Below, in pieces: positions 45,972-56,901 of a stretch of 64,000 nt of DNA. Each line of letters begins with the position of its first letter. Position 1 is the first letter of the stretch. Below the pieces are notes generated by a model that was not told the DNA's origin, ran no database searches, and saw only the letters and a list, made by a program, of their open reading frames with translations. Position numbers and translations under genes: made by a program. Origin of the DNA: Trema orientale. Lineage: Eukaryota > Streptophyta > Magnoliopsida > Rosales > Cannabaceae. The stretch lies in assembly GCA_002914845.1 (NCBI GenBank), contig JXTC01000153.1, positions 339,965-403,964 of the forward strand. The letters are read 5' to 3'.

Positions 45972-48674
45972 TTAGCGCCAAGAAGTCATCTGTCTAAAGC
46001 TGAGCTGAGGATCCCATCCCCCATCTGGTTCTCTTCTCTTCACACCTGCGGCAGAGAGGCCAACTTGCTGGAAGCTCTTCGTTTGTTCTTCTGTTGTTGA
46101 ATTGCTCGATGGAATACAAAGTTGACCACCATTTGTTCCCCTGTTTACATTCTCCAGAGAATTATTCATCCCGTTGTATGCGTCTGTATTGGGCCTTGTC
46201 ATAGCTATGTTGCCGGAGCCTGATCCATGAGGAACCTGGAAAACATGGGGCGCACAAGGAAAGGCAGAGAGACCACCAGAACCTAATACTTGTGATATGA
46301 TGTTAGTTGAATGTGGATCTACCCTGTATGGTAGGACATTATGAGTACCAGCAGTCAAAGATAAGCCGTCTTTTGGGTCAACTCGGAAAACATGGGGTGG
46401 CGCCTGTGCATAGGCTAATTGTGGTTGCAGGAAAGCAATCCTCGGCAGTTGTTCATTTGATGGAAGCATATGGGGTGCTGCAACCAGAATAGGTTGAACA
46501 TGACTCGTGAAAAAGCCGGGCATAGAACCCAAGTCTGTAGGATAAGTGGATCTAAGACTTCTCAAGTCTTGCTGTTTCGGGTTTTCCACGGAAGAAACTG
46601 GAGGACTGTCTGATCCCCTGCTTCCCAAGGCTTTGTTGCCTTGACCAGAATGCCTTGACATCGAAGTTGGGTTGATACTGAAGTTGGGACTATCCATAGA
46701 AGTTGGGTTGTCATTCAAATCAAAATCTCTTACAGAGTTCCTTGATAATGAAGTTATATGAGACGATTGATGACAGTCGTCGTCATTTTCACTAACACAA
46801 TTGAGATCGATATCTAACTTTCTTGCATGAGAACCCACTTCCATCTTTGAAGGGAAACTTGACTCTGCTACGGCAGGCTTATCTTTAAGTGACTCAACAT
46901 CAAAGTCAACTCCTGTAGCAGCAACATTGAGGTCAATCCTATTAGCAAAAACATGGCCTTCAATGCCATTTTTATCATTAGTGGACATGGCCTTATTATT
47001 TTCAATGCAATTCTTGGTGATTGAAGTTGGTCGGAAAGCACTACTTGCAGCAGACCCCCTCCAACCACTTAGTTCCCATTCTTTCTGTACTTTGGGCGGT
47101 GTTGGTGTGTACAGGGGAATTCCAGATTTAGCTACCACAGCTTTTGGTTTTGACACACTTCCCATATGATTAGGTACAGTGTCTTTTGCAAACTGCTGAA
47201 TGTATTCCACAGCATGTTCGAGGACATCTTCATTAAGATCAATTCTGGAGAGATGGCCAGTACGGTCAAGGGACGTTAAACTTGCGTCTTTTATGGTTCG
47301 ATAAGACAATTCCTGGCCATGAAGACCATCAATAACATCATGAGTCACTTTGCGACCTATGTCTGCGAATGGTTCTTTAACTCCTTTCCCCTCTGAGCAC
47401 AAGCTTTCATTTCTTGCCAATGTTCTTGTATCTAACACCTCTTTCATGGAACAGAAGCTAAATGACTCATCTTGACCTTTGCACTGCTGGATTACAGATC
47501 CGGTTTCGGTTAAGCAGCTTTTCCCATTAGAATCTACTGAATCAACAAATCTCTGACGTATCACCTCACTGTTTCGCCCTCCTGCAGAAGAGGAGCTTCC
47601 AGAAACCTCCAACTCTTGATCCACTTCTCTTGTGACTCTTGATCTTGGAGCCATGTCCACCGCATCCTCCAGCTTATAAAGAAGCTTTGCTTTACCATGA
47701 CTAGCTACCTTATCAGTTTCCTTCTTGAAACTATCAGAATTTGAACTATGAATATTCTCCATAGTAACATAGTTGTTGTCATCCGAACTCATCCTTGCCA
47801 CATAATCGCCACTCCTTGTTCTAACACCGTCAAGGATTTCAGCAACTTTAGCCAAATTGCAACCTTTCCCAGGTGAAATGGTTCCTTCCAGTTTATCTTC
47901 AGGATTACGTATTGCCAAACCGGGTAGTAAATTTCCACTAGCAGGATCTTTAAGAATAATCTTAAAGTCAGTACAAGTGGAAGTATCCATTCCATTTTTT
48001 TTCATAACCTTGCATGACTGGATGTCCAACGATGTTTCCTGACAGCTGTCATTCGAAGAAGCTGGAAGAATGACATGTGATGAATTTGAGGAAGAGGACT
48101 CAGTTTTGCATTGTTTATCAGAGAAGAGAGCCTGAATCCCAGATTTCAATCCATTTTCACCTGTATTGACGCAATACCTATTCATTCCAGTCTGGAAGTC
48201 ATTGTCAAGAGGTTGTCCACTGTCTGAGCTGATATCACTGTTCATGGAAATCTTCTTCAAAGGAGTATTTACTTTTGAAGATGCATCACTATTCTTTACA
48301 ATCTCTGTAACTTTGACTTCATTACAATGGGGCATCACCATAGGAGATCCATCAGCAAATATTTGCTTCTCGAGTACTGAACTTCTTTGTGTGGAAATAA
48401 TAAAAGATGGTCGCAAATCACTAACAGTTTCCTTTGTATAATCTGAGGAAGAGATGCGATCACTCCTCTCAATTCCTTGCAACTTTTCAGCTTTGCAACT
48501 ATTAATTTCATGGTCTTCATACCCTTTTTTCCGAGGCCCAACACTTGCATCAGCCAATTCTTCGTGACACTCGCCTAAGCTATTTCCCTTCCCTACAAGA
48601 ATTGGCTTCTTGGGAGAACAGGGGTTCCCAACCTTATTTTCTGTTCCACTTGCCTTTAAATCATGGTGATCCAT
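45972..48674 (-). CDS. DLN-motif nuclear protein resembling the C-terminal part of plant TFIIS-family proteins
   Basis: One long coding exon of 900 aa. The frame stays open to 48707, but an acceptor (CTTTAAG, exon start 48692) fits just upstream, so I take the ATG at 48674 (MDHHDLKASG). The protein is Ser-rich and disordered, with four DLN motifs: SRIDLNEDVLE, NRIDLNVAATG, LDIDLNCVSEND, DFDLNDNP. Other landmarks are IPLYTPTPPKVQKEWELSGW and the C-terminal VKRREPDGGWDP. DLN motifs are EAR-type co-repressor binding sites, and the C-terminal KRxEPxGGW pattern recalls plant TFIIS N-domain proteins (At4g24200, SUO). The TFIIS N-terminal domain itself is absent here. The likely role is a nuclear transcription or chromatin cofactor; this is inference. 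A 5' UTR exon probably lies in 49.5-50.3 kb. Confidence 0.75.
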   Translation of the reverse strand: MDHHDLKASGTENKVGNPCSPKKPILVGKGNSLGECHEELADASVGPRKKGYEDHEINSCKAEKLQGIERSDRISSSDYTKETVSDLRPSFIISTQRSSVLEKQIFADGSPMVMPHCNEVKVTEIVKNSDASSKVNTPLKKISMNSDISSDSGQPLDNDFQTGMNRYCVNTGENGLKSGIQALFSDKQCKTESSSSNSSHVILPASSNDSCQETSLDIQSCKVMKKNGMDTSTCTDFKIILKDPASGNLLPGLAIRNPEDKLEGTISPGKGCNLAKVAEILDGVRTRSGDYVARMSSDDNNYVTMENIHSSNSDSFKKETDKVASHGKAKLLYKLEDAVDMAPRSRVTREVDQELEVSGSSSSAGGRNSEVIRQRFVDSVDSNGKSCLTETGSVIQQCKGQDESFSFCSMKEVLDTRTLARNESLCSEGKGVKEPFADIGRKVTHDVIDGLHGQELSYRTIKDASLTSLDRTGHLSRIDLNEDVLEHAVEYIQQFAKDTVPNHMGSVSKPKAVVAKSGIPLYTPTPPKVQKEWELSGWRGSAASSAFRPTSITKNCIENNKAMSTNDKNGIEGHVFANRIDLNVAATGVDFDVESLKDKPAVAESSFPSKMEVGSHARKLDIDLNCVSENDDDCHQSSHITSLSRNSVRDFDLNDNPTSMDSPNFSINPTSMSRHSGQGNKALGSRGSDSPPVSSVENPKQQDLRSLRSTYPTDLGSMPGFFTSHVQPILVAAPHMLPSNEQLPRIAFLQPQLAYAQAPPHVFRVDPKDGLSLTAGTHNVLPYRVDPHSTNIISQVLGSGGLSAFPCAPHVFQVPHGSGSGNIAMTRPNTDAYNGMNNSLENVNRGTNGGQLCIPSSNSTTEEQTKSFQQVGLSAAGVKRREPDGGWDPQLSFRQMTSWR

Positions 48675-48707
48675 ACGCAGCCGGACAAAAACCTTAAAGA
48701 CAGACAA

Positions 48708-50070
48708 TATGTAATGGCAACCAACCTTTTGTAGGATATGAGCCTATTGAACAAGTCTTACAGATAATTCCATCCTCCAAATTCATGGGCTGCCTTACGC
48801 AACAAGACTACAAATCACAGAACGAAGGATGCAAAGCATAATTCCAACCAAATTGCAAAGCTGTAATCAGCAAAATCCGGACAACATTTCTGCAAAGAAA
48901 AAAAAAAAAAAGAAGTTCATACAGTCTAATTATCGTGATTTTTGTAAAACTGAAACGCGGTTTTCCCCAGAGTGCAAAAGAAAAAAAGGAAAATATCCAT
49001 GGATCAAAATAAAAATCAAATTGTAAAGTTTCCTGAACAAGTAACAACTGAAGGCATCCATGTGTTGCTGATGAGTTTTTACAACGGTAGGTAAATTACG
49101 AATTTTATGAGTTTGGGGTTTCATGCTGGGATATGGGATGATGTCTGGAATATACATAATGAAGTTAAGTGGATTTAGTCACATGATGAATTATGTCTAA
49201 ATACAGCCAGATCCAGCAATAAAAGTATGAAAGGGAAAGACTAATGAATAAATGCAAATACCATAAAGGAAAAAAAACAAGGAAATTTAATTGTGATTAC
49301 TCAAAATTGAATTATCAATATTTAAAAGCAAAGACAAACTCTAAAACAAACTAAAAACTCGGTTACCACCCAATTAAAGAAAAATTACTTAAGAAAAGAG
49401 AAGCAAAGAAATAAGCTCAAAATAATAGAAAAAAGCATCTCACTTCAAATGTTCCCATAATCTGAACAGGGTTTTGCTAATTCTCACCCGAAAAAGACTC
49501 TGCTATTAGAAGCAAAAGATGTCCCGTTGCTTAAAGTATTTAGCCTTTTTCTTTGGTATAAAGAAAATATACCCAGATATAAGTTTCTGAGATTAACAAA
49601 ATCAACAAATCTCAATTCCAATATTGAGAAAACTTACGAAAATCATAGCGATCATACTTTCAATCAGAGAATATTCTAATACGAAATTAACAAAAAAAAA
49701 AAAAGAAGAAGAAGATGAAATCAGTTTCTTAAAACGCATCAGGGTTTGTCTCAAACGAAACAATAGAGAAATAACGAAGAAAAAAAGAGAAGCCCATTAC
49801 CATCCCAAGCCAGATAGCGAAACAGCACCAAAAACCCAAAAAATTAAAAATAAAAATCACTAAAACAGCTGAGAGTTACGAAAAAGGAAGAAAATGGGAC
49901 CTGTGATATGTATAATAATAGACCACCTGGCAAAGAAAAGCAACCGAATCACCATAAAACCCAAACACCCAGTTTTTGTAGTAGCAGTACTAGTACTAGT
50001 AGCAGTAGTAGTAGGGTTTTCAGAAGCGCAGCCAAACAGAGAAACAGAAAGAGATCACCTCAAACCCCTC

Positions 50071-50109
<39 letters not shown>

Positions 50110-50275
50110 AAAGTTGGGTTTGGCTCTGCCCACTTAACCCCGCAAAAAGTCTAACCAACCAAACGGATCCGTAGCGATAGAAAGAGAGAGAAAATAGAGA
50201 GAGACCGGAAGTGACGGAGACAGCAAACATGGGAGATAAAAAGGAAAAAAAAAAAAACCAAAAAAGAAAATTTGA

Positions 50276-50312
<37 letters not shown>

Positions 50313-52594
50313 TGAAAGGGTGTTTTTATTAATTTATTTATTATTTGTTTTCGGGAGAGGAGAGAGAGAGAGAGAGAGAGAGGGAGGGGGTGTGGACTGT
50401 TGGGGGGAGGAGACACCATGAAAATGAGTGCGTCAGAGAGGGACAGGGACAGGGGGATGATGTTGATATGATAGCAAAGGAAAAGAGAAGCGAACAAGGA
50501 AGAGCCAAAGGGGGTGCCTCGTGGGTCCCACCTTCGCGCCCTCCTTCTCTGACGACGTGGGCTGTCCTCTCTCTCCACATGCCTCTCCCTGATGGCCCCC
50601 CCCAGCCATTGCCTGGTGGGTCCCAACCCCCACCCTTACCTCGGCCTTCCCTTACCTTTTACCCCCCCTCCTCCCAATCTCTAAACTCGTCAGCTTTTCG
50701 TGGGCCCGGCCCACCACACACGGAAGCCTTATATTTGTCATTATTTATTTATTTTTTTAGTTTTTAATAAAGAGAGAAACCCACTAGGTATGGTATGGTG
50801 TCTCAAGTCTGGAGGGTGGGTCCCACCACCGTTTTCCTTTTTTGTTTTTCTATCTATCAGCCGGAGGAAAAAAGGGAGATGATAAAAGAGAAAGGAATAG
50901 CAATTTTCTGGTGACTTTTTATTATATTATTATTAGAGCTCAGAGGCGCGATATTCGTCCGTACAGTCTTTACACCCACTTGACTCGTCATTAGTTTAAT
51001 TTATTTTTTTGATTTACTAATTTTTATATTTATTTTTATTTTTGCTTCTCTATAATATTTGTTTACTTCTCCAATCCATAAAAGAAATCCCACGGTCCTT
51101 TCGCAGGCATAAAGTAATGAACGCAATGGGTTGAGCGAGCCAGCTAGCTTAGCAAATCGAGATACGTTGTAGTAGTATTATTATATCATTACAATCTATG
51201 AACTTTGGTATTGTCCTTCAATAATAGTCTGTCACTCTTTTTTTTTTTTTTTTTTTTTTAAAAAAAAGAGAGAAATGCTTGGGAGTCTTTTACGCTGGAT
51301 GACGACTTAGTAATGCTAATCATGATTGCCCAATTATCAGAACCAAAACAATCTCTTTAAAAAAAATAAAAAAATTTACCATTTCTTTTGTGGATTGACT
51401 AGTTTAATGTACATGTCATATTTAATTGTGGAACACATGATACATACGACGTTCCTATATTTTTTGTTCACAAAATACTATTCTTTTTTTTTTTTTTAAT
51501 TTTATTTTGTTAACTCGATTTACATTGTACACAACTCACAGGTGGTTGAAAATTAGTTCATTATTCTCAATATATAAAATAAAATTAATGCAGGGTTAAA
51601 CATAATAAACAATACATTGGCTTCCTAGGCCACGATACGGTGGGATTCTCATCGAACATAATTTATTCAGGCAAGATATGGTTGAAACCGGCATTTAAGG
51701 GGGAAAAAATATCCATAATTTACATATATATATATATATATGTATGTATATATATGATTAAAACCTATGTTCAAGGGTCAAATTCTATTACTACTAAAGT
51801 GGACATATATGTTTATTGAGAGCAAAGTATATAGATGTGTACATATATAAATATATTGATTAAACACGGTCCACGGAATAAAATAATATGGATAATCAGA
51901 AAACAATATTAAACGTCAGAGTTTAATCAAGGGTCGAGACTTGTGAGATATACCTAATAAACAATATTAATGTCGCTTCTTTAGCAAACACCCCGTTTCT
52001 TACAAGTAAACAAGATGGTCTATTCTTTAATATATATATATATATATTTTTAAAAAACGACACTTTATTCCTCCTAGTAAAACAACAGTGTCTCTCACTA
52101 TATATATATATATATATAAAAAAAAACCTAACTAACTATCTATCTTATCAAATATAAGAAAATAACATTGTCTTAAAAAGCACATGTTTTTCTAGCCAAT
52201 AAACCACATCTCAAAACATGTCTATGACATCTCAATGCAAGTCTAATGACACGTTCTCTGAATAATAAATGACTTATTGTTATTTCTCACTAGTTTTCCC
52301 CAGAAATGTCGAGTGCAGTGTAAACAAATTGTTGTTTTCAAATGAAATGAAGAAATACGGTACGGTTGTTCCTCTTCTACATGACATGCAGAATTTCATC
52401 ATAAACAAACGATGCATAATAGACTAATTTACGTATAATATAAGAGAATAAGAGGTGTGAGAGCAGAGACCTAAGTTTCCACACTTCTTTTTCTTTACAT
52501 CCGTAATTTCTACCCAACAAATCAATTCTACTATACCAATAACTTACGTGCAAATCAATGAAATAGTTGCAGTGCTTTCCAAACCCGAGGTATG
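48708..52594. other. Leader intron, promoter and intergenic DNA upstream of the DLN-motif gene
   Basis: No coding exon seen on either strand. 49860-50700 is rich in CT on the minus strand with three microsatellites (50073-50103, 50279-50306, 50355-50382) and GC-rich patches (near 50500-50700), which fits a promoter and 5' leader. 50900-52594 is AT-rich with (TA)n runs near 51725, 52030 and 52100 and no clear repeat. Confidence 0.45.
50073..50382. repeat. Cluster of three (CT/GA)n microsatellites
   Basis: CT run at 50073-50103; GA runs at 50279-50306 and 50355-50382. Together they sit at the expected transcription start region of the minus-strand DLN-motif gene. Confidence 0.85.
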
Positions 52595-54939
52595 TCACTC
52601 GTGATGGTGATTGGAGTTCCGGGGACTCTTCTCTTTTCTGAAAGCATTGAAGAGATCGACACCAAGAAAAACATTGAGCAAGTTCATTCCAGCCATCCCA
52701 AACAGGGCCAGTGGCAATTCTACACCCTTTTCAAATTTGGAAGCATCCAAAATGAGCTTGGCCGTGATGAGAATGTGAGCTGCAAACCTTGCTGTAATGA
52801 AGGTAACCCAGTTGAGAACCCATTCTATCCTTATGATTATGCTCTTGGCATCACGAAGTCCAGCCATCCGCCGGACTTTCCTCACGTGTAGGAAGATTGA
52901 ATGCAGCTGTATCATCAAAGAGAAATATCAAATTGAGCTTTATACATAACATCATGAGTGCATTTATATTCCAAACTCAATAGTTATATATTTGGATTCA
53001 CTACCATTTGGCAGAAAGGAAACACTGGAAAAGAAACAACCGACAGTTCTTGCCAGAAGTTTAGCAAAGAGATAGACTTTATATTGAATCGTTAAGATTA
53101 AAACTAGAAAAGTGGCAGACAAATATTAACACATTAGTGGTAGGTTATTCGAAAGAAAATTTGTAATAGTTTTTCGATTAATCTATATCCCACATTATAC
53201 AATACAAGAATCAAATGGAAGTTGCATCAGAACACGTAGAGGCATGGTTATTTGTCTTTGAAATTTCTTGATATAGACTTCCAAGGATTTTTTTTTTCCT
53301 TGAGAAACTTAAAATCTAAAATGGCTCTCTTTCAGTAAATAGAATTTCATAGCCTCATTATACATCCTACAAAAAAACGTCTTCTTGATGTGAAACACTA
53401 AATTCAATCAACAAAAGTATATTATCCACATACAGACGTCTTTACTAATGATGTAAAGAATTTGGTAGAAACGATGATATACCTCACAAATGAGTGTGAG
53501 AATAAGATAGTTGATGGTGACATTCCGATACAAAGCCAGAGTAAAGCAAATGAGGAGTATAAGATGATGCACCAGGATGGCCGGAATCCAACCACTATAT
53601 AATCGGTAATTCAGCATATCCCATTGGTCATATGCAAAGTAACCGCATGAGAAGCACAAAGCTGCATATGCCCAGGGCCAAGTACCCCCAAACAACTGAG
53701 AATGCTCAAACATCCGACTTGAACCACTTTCTAACCATTGATTAACCAAAATGAAAACCACTGCATAGACGTAAAGAAAATTCAAATTACTTCATATGGT
53801 AGCCTCATACTGAATATTTTTTTTCAACATTCCCTCTGTTTAACAAGGCAACAAAGCAGAAAAATCCTCAAACGACCACATATTGCCTTTAAAGAACCAC
53901 AGGGCGTCTAATTAAAGTGATTGGTTGATCTACAAAAAGAAATGCCTAAACTCATGCACACAACTTGGGAGTGACCCTGTTCTAATAATTGAGAGAAACC
54001 AAGTTACAAAGCCACCGTTGACAACTCCAGTTCGGTTGCCTCCTCTACTCCCGGCTTGGACAAAGTAAAAACAGGGTTTTGTATTCCATTTCATTGAAGG
54101 GTTTCTCCAAACTCAGTCTTTTAGTTCTCATCTCACGACTTACACATATAACTATATATATATAGTCTCGTAAACTTATCAGACCCCAAATGGTGATGAT
54201 GCAGGGTATGTCCATAGAGTGAGGGTATGACTACCTTGGATTTGGAACAGCAGCTCGCTAATCAGCTTAGCGATCTAGATTATGCTAGTCTACCAATGTT
54301 AATTAACAAATCAATTCTCTTCCTGCTCTAACATTTGTGTTATACAACCACAACGAGTTTTCATGTCACATTCAACTGTTTTACATCTGATTCATAAACA
54401 TGAGATCAATGAATAACAAGTAAACGCCGTGAGCTCATGAAGACTTACAAACAAAATAAGAAGAAGTGAAAATACCCATGAGAAAAAACCAAAGCTAGGA
54501 ACCAAAAAAGAGAATAAATATACAAAGGAAAATAAACAAATACCGAGTTCAGAAAAATAAACAAAGTGAAAAGAGGGGATAATGCTGGAAAGGGAAGAAG
54601 TCCAAATTTAGGGTAAGAACCAAAACAGGAGAGAGGGAGGGGGGGGGACACAAGAGGAAAAGTGAAAAGGCAGAGGTAAGAACCTGAAGAGGAGGTAATG
54701 GTGGAGTGAAGGAGAGAGACAGAGGTATTAACGAAGAGAGGGTCACGAGACGCGAAATAGCGGATGACCCAGTTGGCCGTTTGGAAGAAGAAACATCCGC
54801 CGACGACGCAGAGCAGCTCAGACCGCTTGTTGAATAGGATTTCGAACAAAATTGAGACGAACCAAAGTATCAGAGTGGCCAAGAAGAAGACCCCTATCTT
54901 GTTCTGATTTTGCCCTGTTGTTCTACCCATTCGCATCAC
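52595..54939 (-). CDS. TLC-domain membrane protein
   Basis: Exons on the minus strand: 54684-54939, 53483-53760 and 52595-52906; phases 1 and 0 agree, 281 aa. Membrane segments: GVFFLATLILWFVSILFEIL; VVGGCFFFQTANWVIRYF; WPWAYAALCFSCGYFAYDQW; IPAILVHHLILLICFTLALY; VTINYLILTLICE; WVLNWVTFITARFAAHILIT; LFGMAGMNLLNVFLGVDLF. The pair of His in LVHHLILL and the DxWDML region fit the TRAM-LAG1-CLN8 (TLC) domain, as in TMEM56/TLCD-type plant proteins. A charged tail (FRKEKSPRNSNHHHE) faces the cytosol. It is an ER-type multi-pass protein probably linked to lipids; the substrate is unknown. Two further in-frame starts lie just after the first (M2 and M4); M4 (54930) is equally possible. Divergent from CAO. 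Confidence 0.85.
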
Positions 54940-55261
54940 TCACTCTCTCTCTCACTCTCTAAGCCACATAGATTACAGTGACGGTGGCAGAGAATGTGGG
55001 AAGCTATTAATTTAAAAACGAAAGTGGCGATCGATTCGTTAATTTGGAAGTTGCAACTTTTGGAAGACATGTCTGTCCTGGGGTTTCTTCGTTTACCCGC
55101 GATCTTATCTCATATTATGCCTTTATGGGCTCGTTTTTAAAGCCCATTTTTTTCTTTCTTGAAGTGAAAAAAAAAATTGTAGGCCCATTTAATGGGAGAT
55201 GCCACGTTTGACGTAGCCCAAAATTCCAAATGAACGAATTAGAGAAAATGACATGGGCTTT
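54940..55261. promoter_or_regulatory. Upstream region of the TLC gene
   Basis: A CT/GA-rich leader (54940-54962, CACTCTCTCTCTCTCACTCTCT) lies next to the start. No TATA box identified with confidence. Confidence 0.4.
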
Positions 55262-55550
55262 TTAGCCCAATGGCTGAATTTTGGGTCACAGTTTGCAAAA
55301 TGGCCGTTTTTCATATTTAATATATCAAAATATATTGATTTATTTTTTGAAAATCGGTTTCTTTTTTTAAAAAAATTGATTTAATTTTTAAAAATCGATT
55401 TAATTTAAAAAAATAGATCGACCAAAAAATACTTAAATAGTCATCTATTAAAATAAAATTATAAACGGTCATTTATTAAATAGGTGTAAAAAAAAAGACT
55501 ATTTTTTAAATTGATCTTAAAAAAAAAGGACCATTTGTTCTAAATACTCA
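55262..55550. repeat. Dispersed repeat, short copy
   Basis: It matches the two ends of the 24395-25155 repeat in the same orientation, including TTTATTTTTTGAAAATYG, AATAAAATTATAAA, CATTTATTAAATA and the end TAAATACTC. The central part of the long copy is missing. Length is about 290 bp against 760 bp. Confidence 0.55.
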
Positions 55551-55806
55551 AAGGACATGGATAGGACTAAATTGGACCAAAATGACTTTTTTGTGTATTT
55601 TTTAAAAAATGACATTTTTAGGAGTGCCGATGACGTCTTGTCCTATCATAAAAAATTTCTCATAAAAAAGTCCGAAATAATAGTTTATTCATAGTCAAGA
55701 AGCTCTTGACCTATGGTTAAGAAATCTTTGACACTCTTAAAATTGTTATTTTTTGAAAAATGCATAAAAAATTTATTTTAGCCCAAATTAGTCCTATCCA
55801 TTTCAT
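55551..55806. mobile_element. Foldback element with about 80-bp arms
   Basis: The left arm (55551-55630: GGACATGGATAGGACTAAAT ... TTTTTAGGAGTGCC) matches the inverted right arm (55731-55806: GAAATGGATAGGACTAATTT ... TTTTAAGAGTGTC). The loop is about 100 bp and contains a second, smaller palindromic part around AGTCAAGAAGCTCTTGACCT. No coding capacity and no clear target duplication. Confidence 0.6.
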
Positions 55807-56901
55807 TTTATCTAACAAATTAAGCTAGAGATCTTTGTTTTAAATCATTTGTTTTTATAAGTTGTTAAGGTATAACTTGTTGGTTTGTGGGACTGATTAA
55901 TATTTTTTTTATTTGAGGGGATTCAAATTTAATATCTCTACATTGTGAAGAGTATAGACAATCGCAATTACTAGAAGAATAATGTCCAGTACACTAGTAT
56001 TATAATTAAAATTCGTGCTAAATAATATAACATGATTTCAACCAACTTTAAATGCTCTGTGGTTGAATATTATGTCACACCATAGAGTTTTAGAAACTTC
56101 ATAAATTATGAATGTCCCTAACCTTTCTCCATCAAAAAGTCATAAAAACAAGATATTGCGTTGAATATCTATATGTCTTTTTTTTTTTAAGGCGACAAAA
56201 TTAGTAAATGCCCCAATTTACATGAATTTACTTTTCTACATGGCACAAGTCTTAATGAAAAAAGAGAGGAATAAGGAGTAGGCGTGAAAACTTATTATTC
56301 CTAATAGAGTGGGGTGGGAATTGAGTAGTATTAGGTATTTTTTTTAATTTGTAGTAAGTGGAGGTCATTAATTAAGCTCTACTTTAAAAAAAAAAAAAAA
56401 AAGATTATAAGAAGAGCATATAACGCTTCAACGAAAAAAACCCAAGACTTACAAAGATATCAATTATAATAATCGAAACTTTAGAAGATAGATTCATGGA
56501 CATGATTTTATATTGCCCCACATGACAGAAATAAGTATAGCACCAACCCCATAAGACAAAAACCCGAAATTCTTTTTCAAAAATCCGAAAACAAAGACAA
56601 GAAACACAAAATAGAAGATAGAGAAAGATATCTTGACCATCCGAGCTGGCAGGATATAGGGGCCCACTGGTGCAAGATACTCTCTCTTAAACCAAAAAAG
56701 CATGTGGAAGCAAGGCAAGCCACGAGGGAAAGAAGGGAGTCCACGCTTGTCCACGTGGCAGGCCATGGGAGGCAAGCCGAGATCGCGCCCAACACCAACC
56801 TCTTATCAACAACACCCCACAATAAATCTCTCTCTCTAAAATTGTTCCTGTTTTTTCCTTCTTCTTCTCTCTAGAGTCTGTCAGCTTCAAACCCAAACGC
56901 C
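55807..56901. promoter_or_regulatory. Upstream region and 5' leader of the CAO gene
   Basis: AT-rich until about 56640, then mixed. CCACGTGGCA at about 56752-56761 contains a G-box (CACGTG), a light-response element in many plant photosynthesis genes. A CT-rich leader (56823-56877) precedes the ATG at 56902. No gene on the opposite strand is supported. Confidence 0.5.

Noticed and set aside
50108-50767. Long frames with SLSLSL and REREREG runs
   Set aside because: Low-complexity translation of CT/GA microsatellites in a promoter region.
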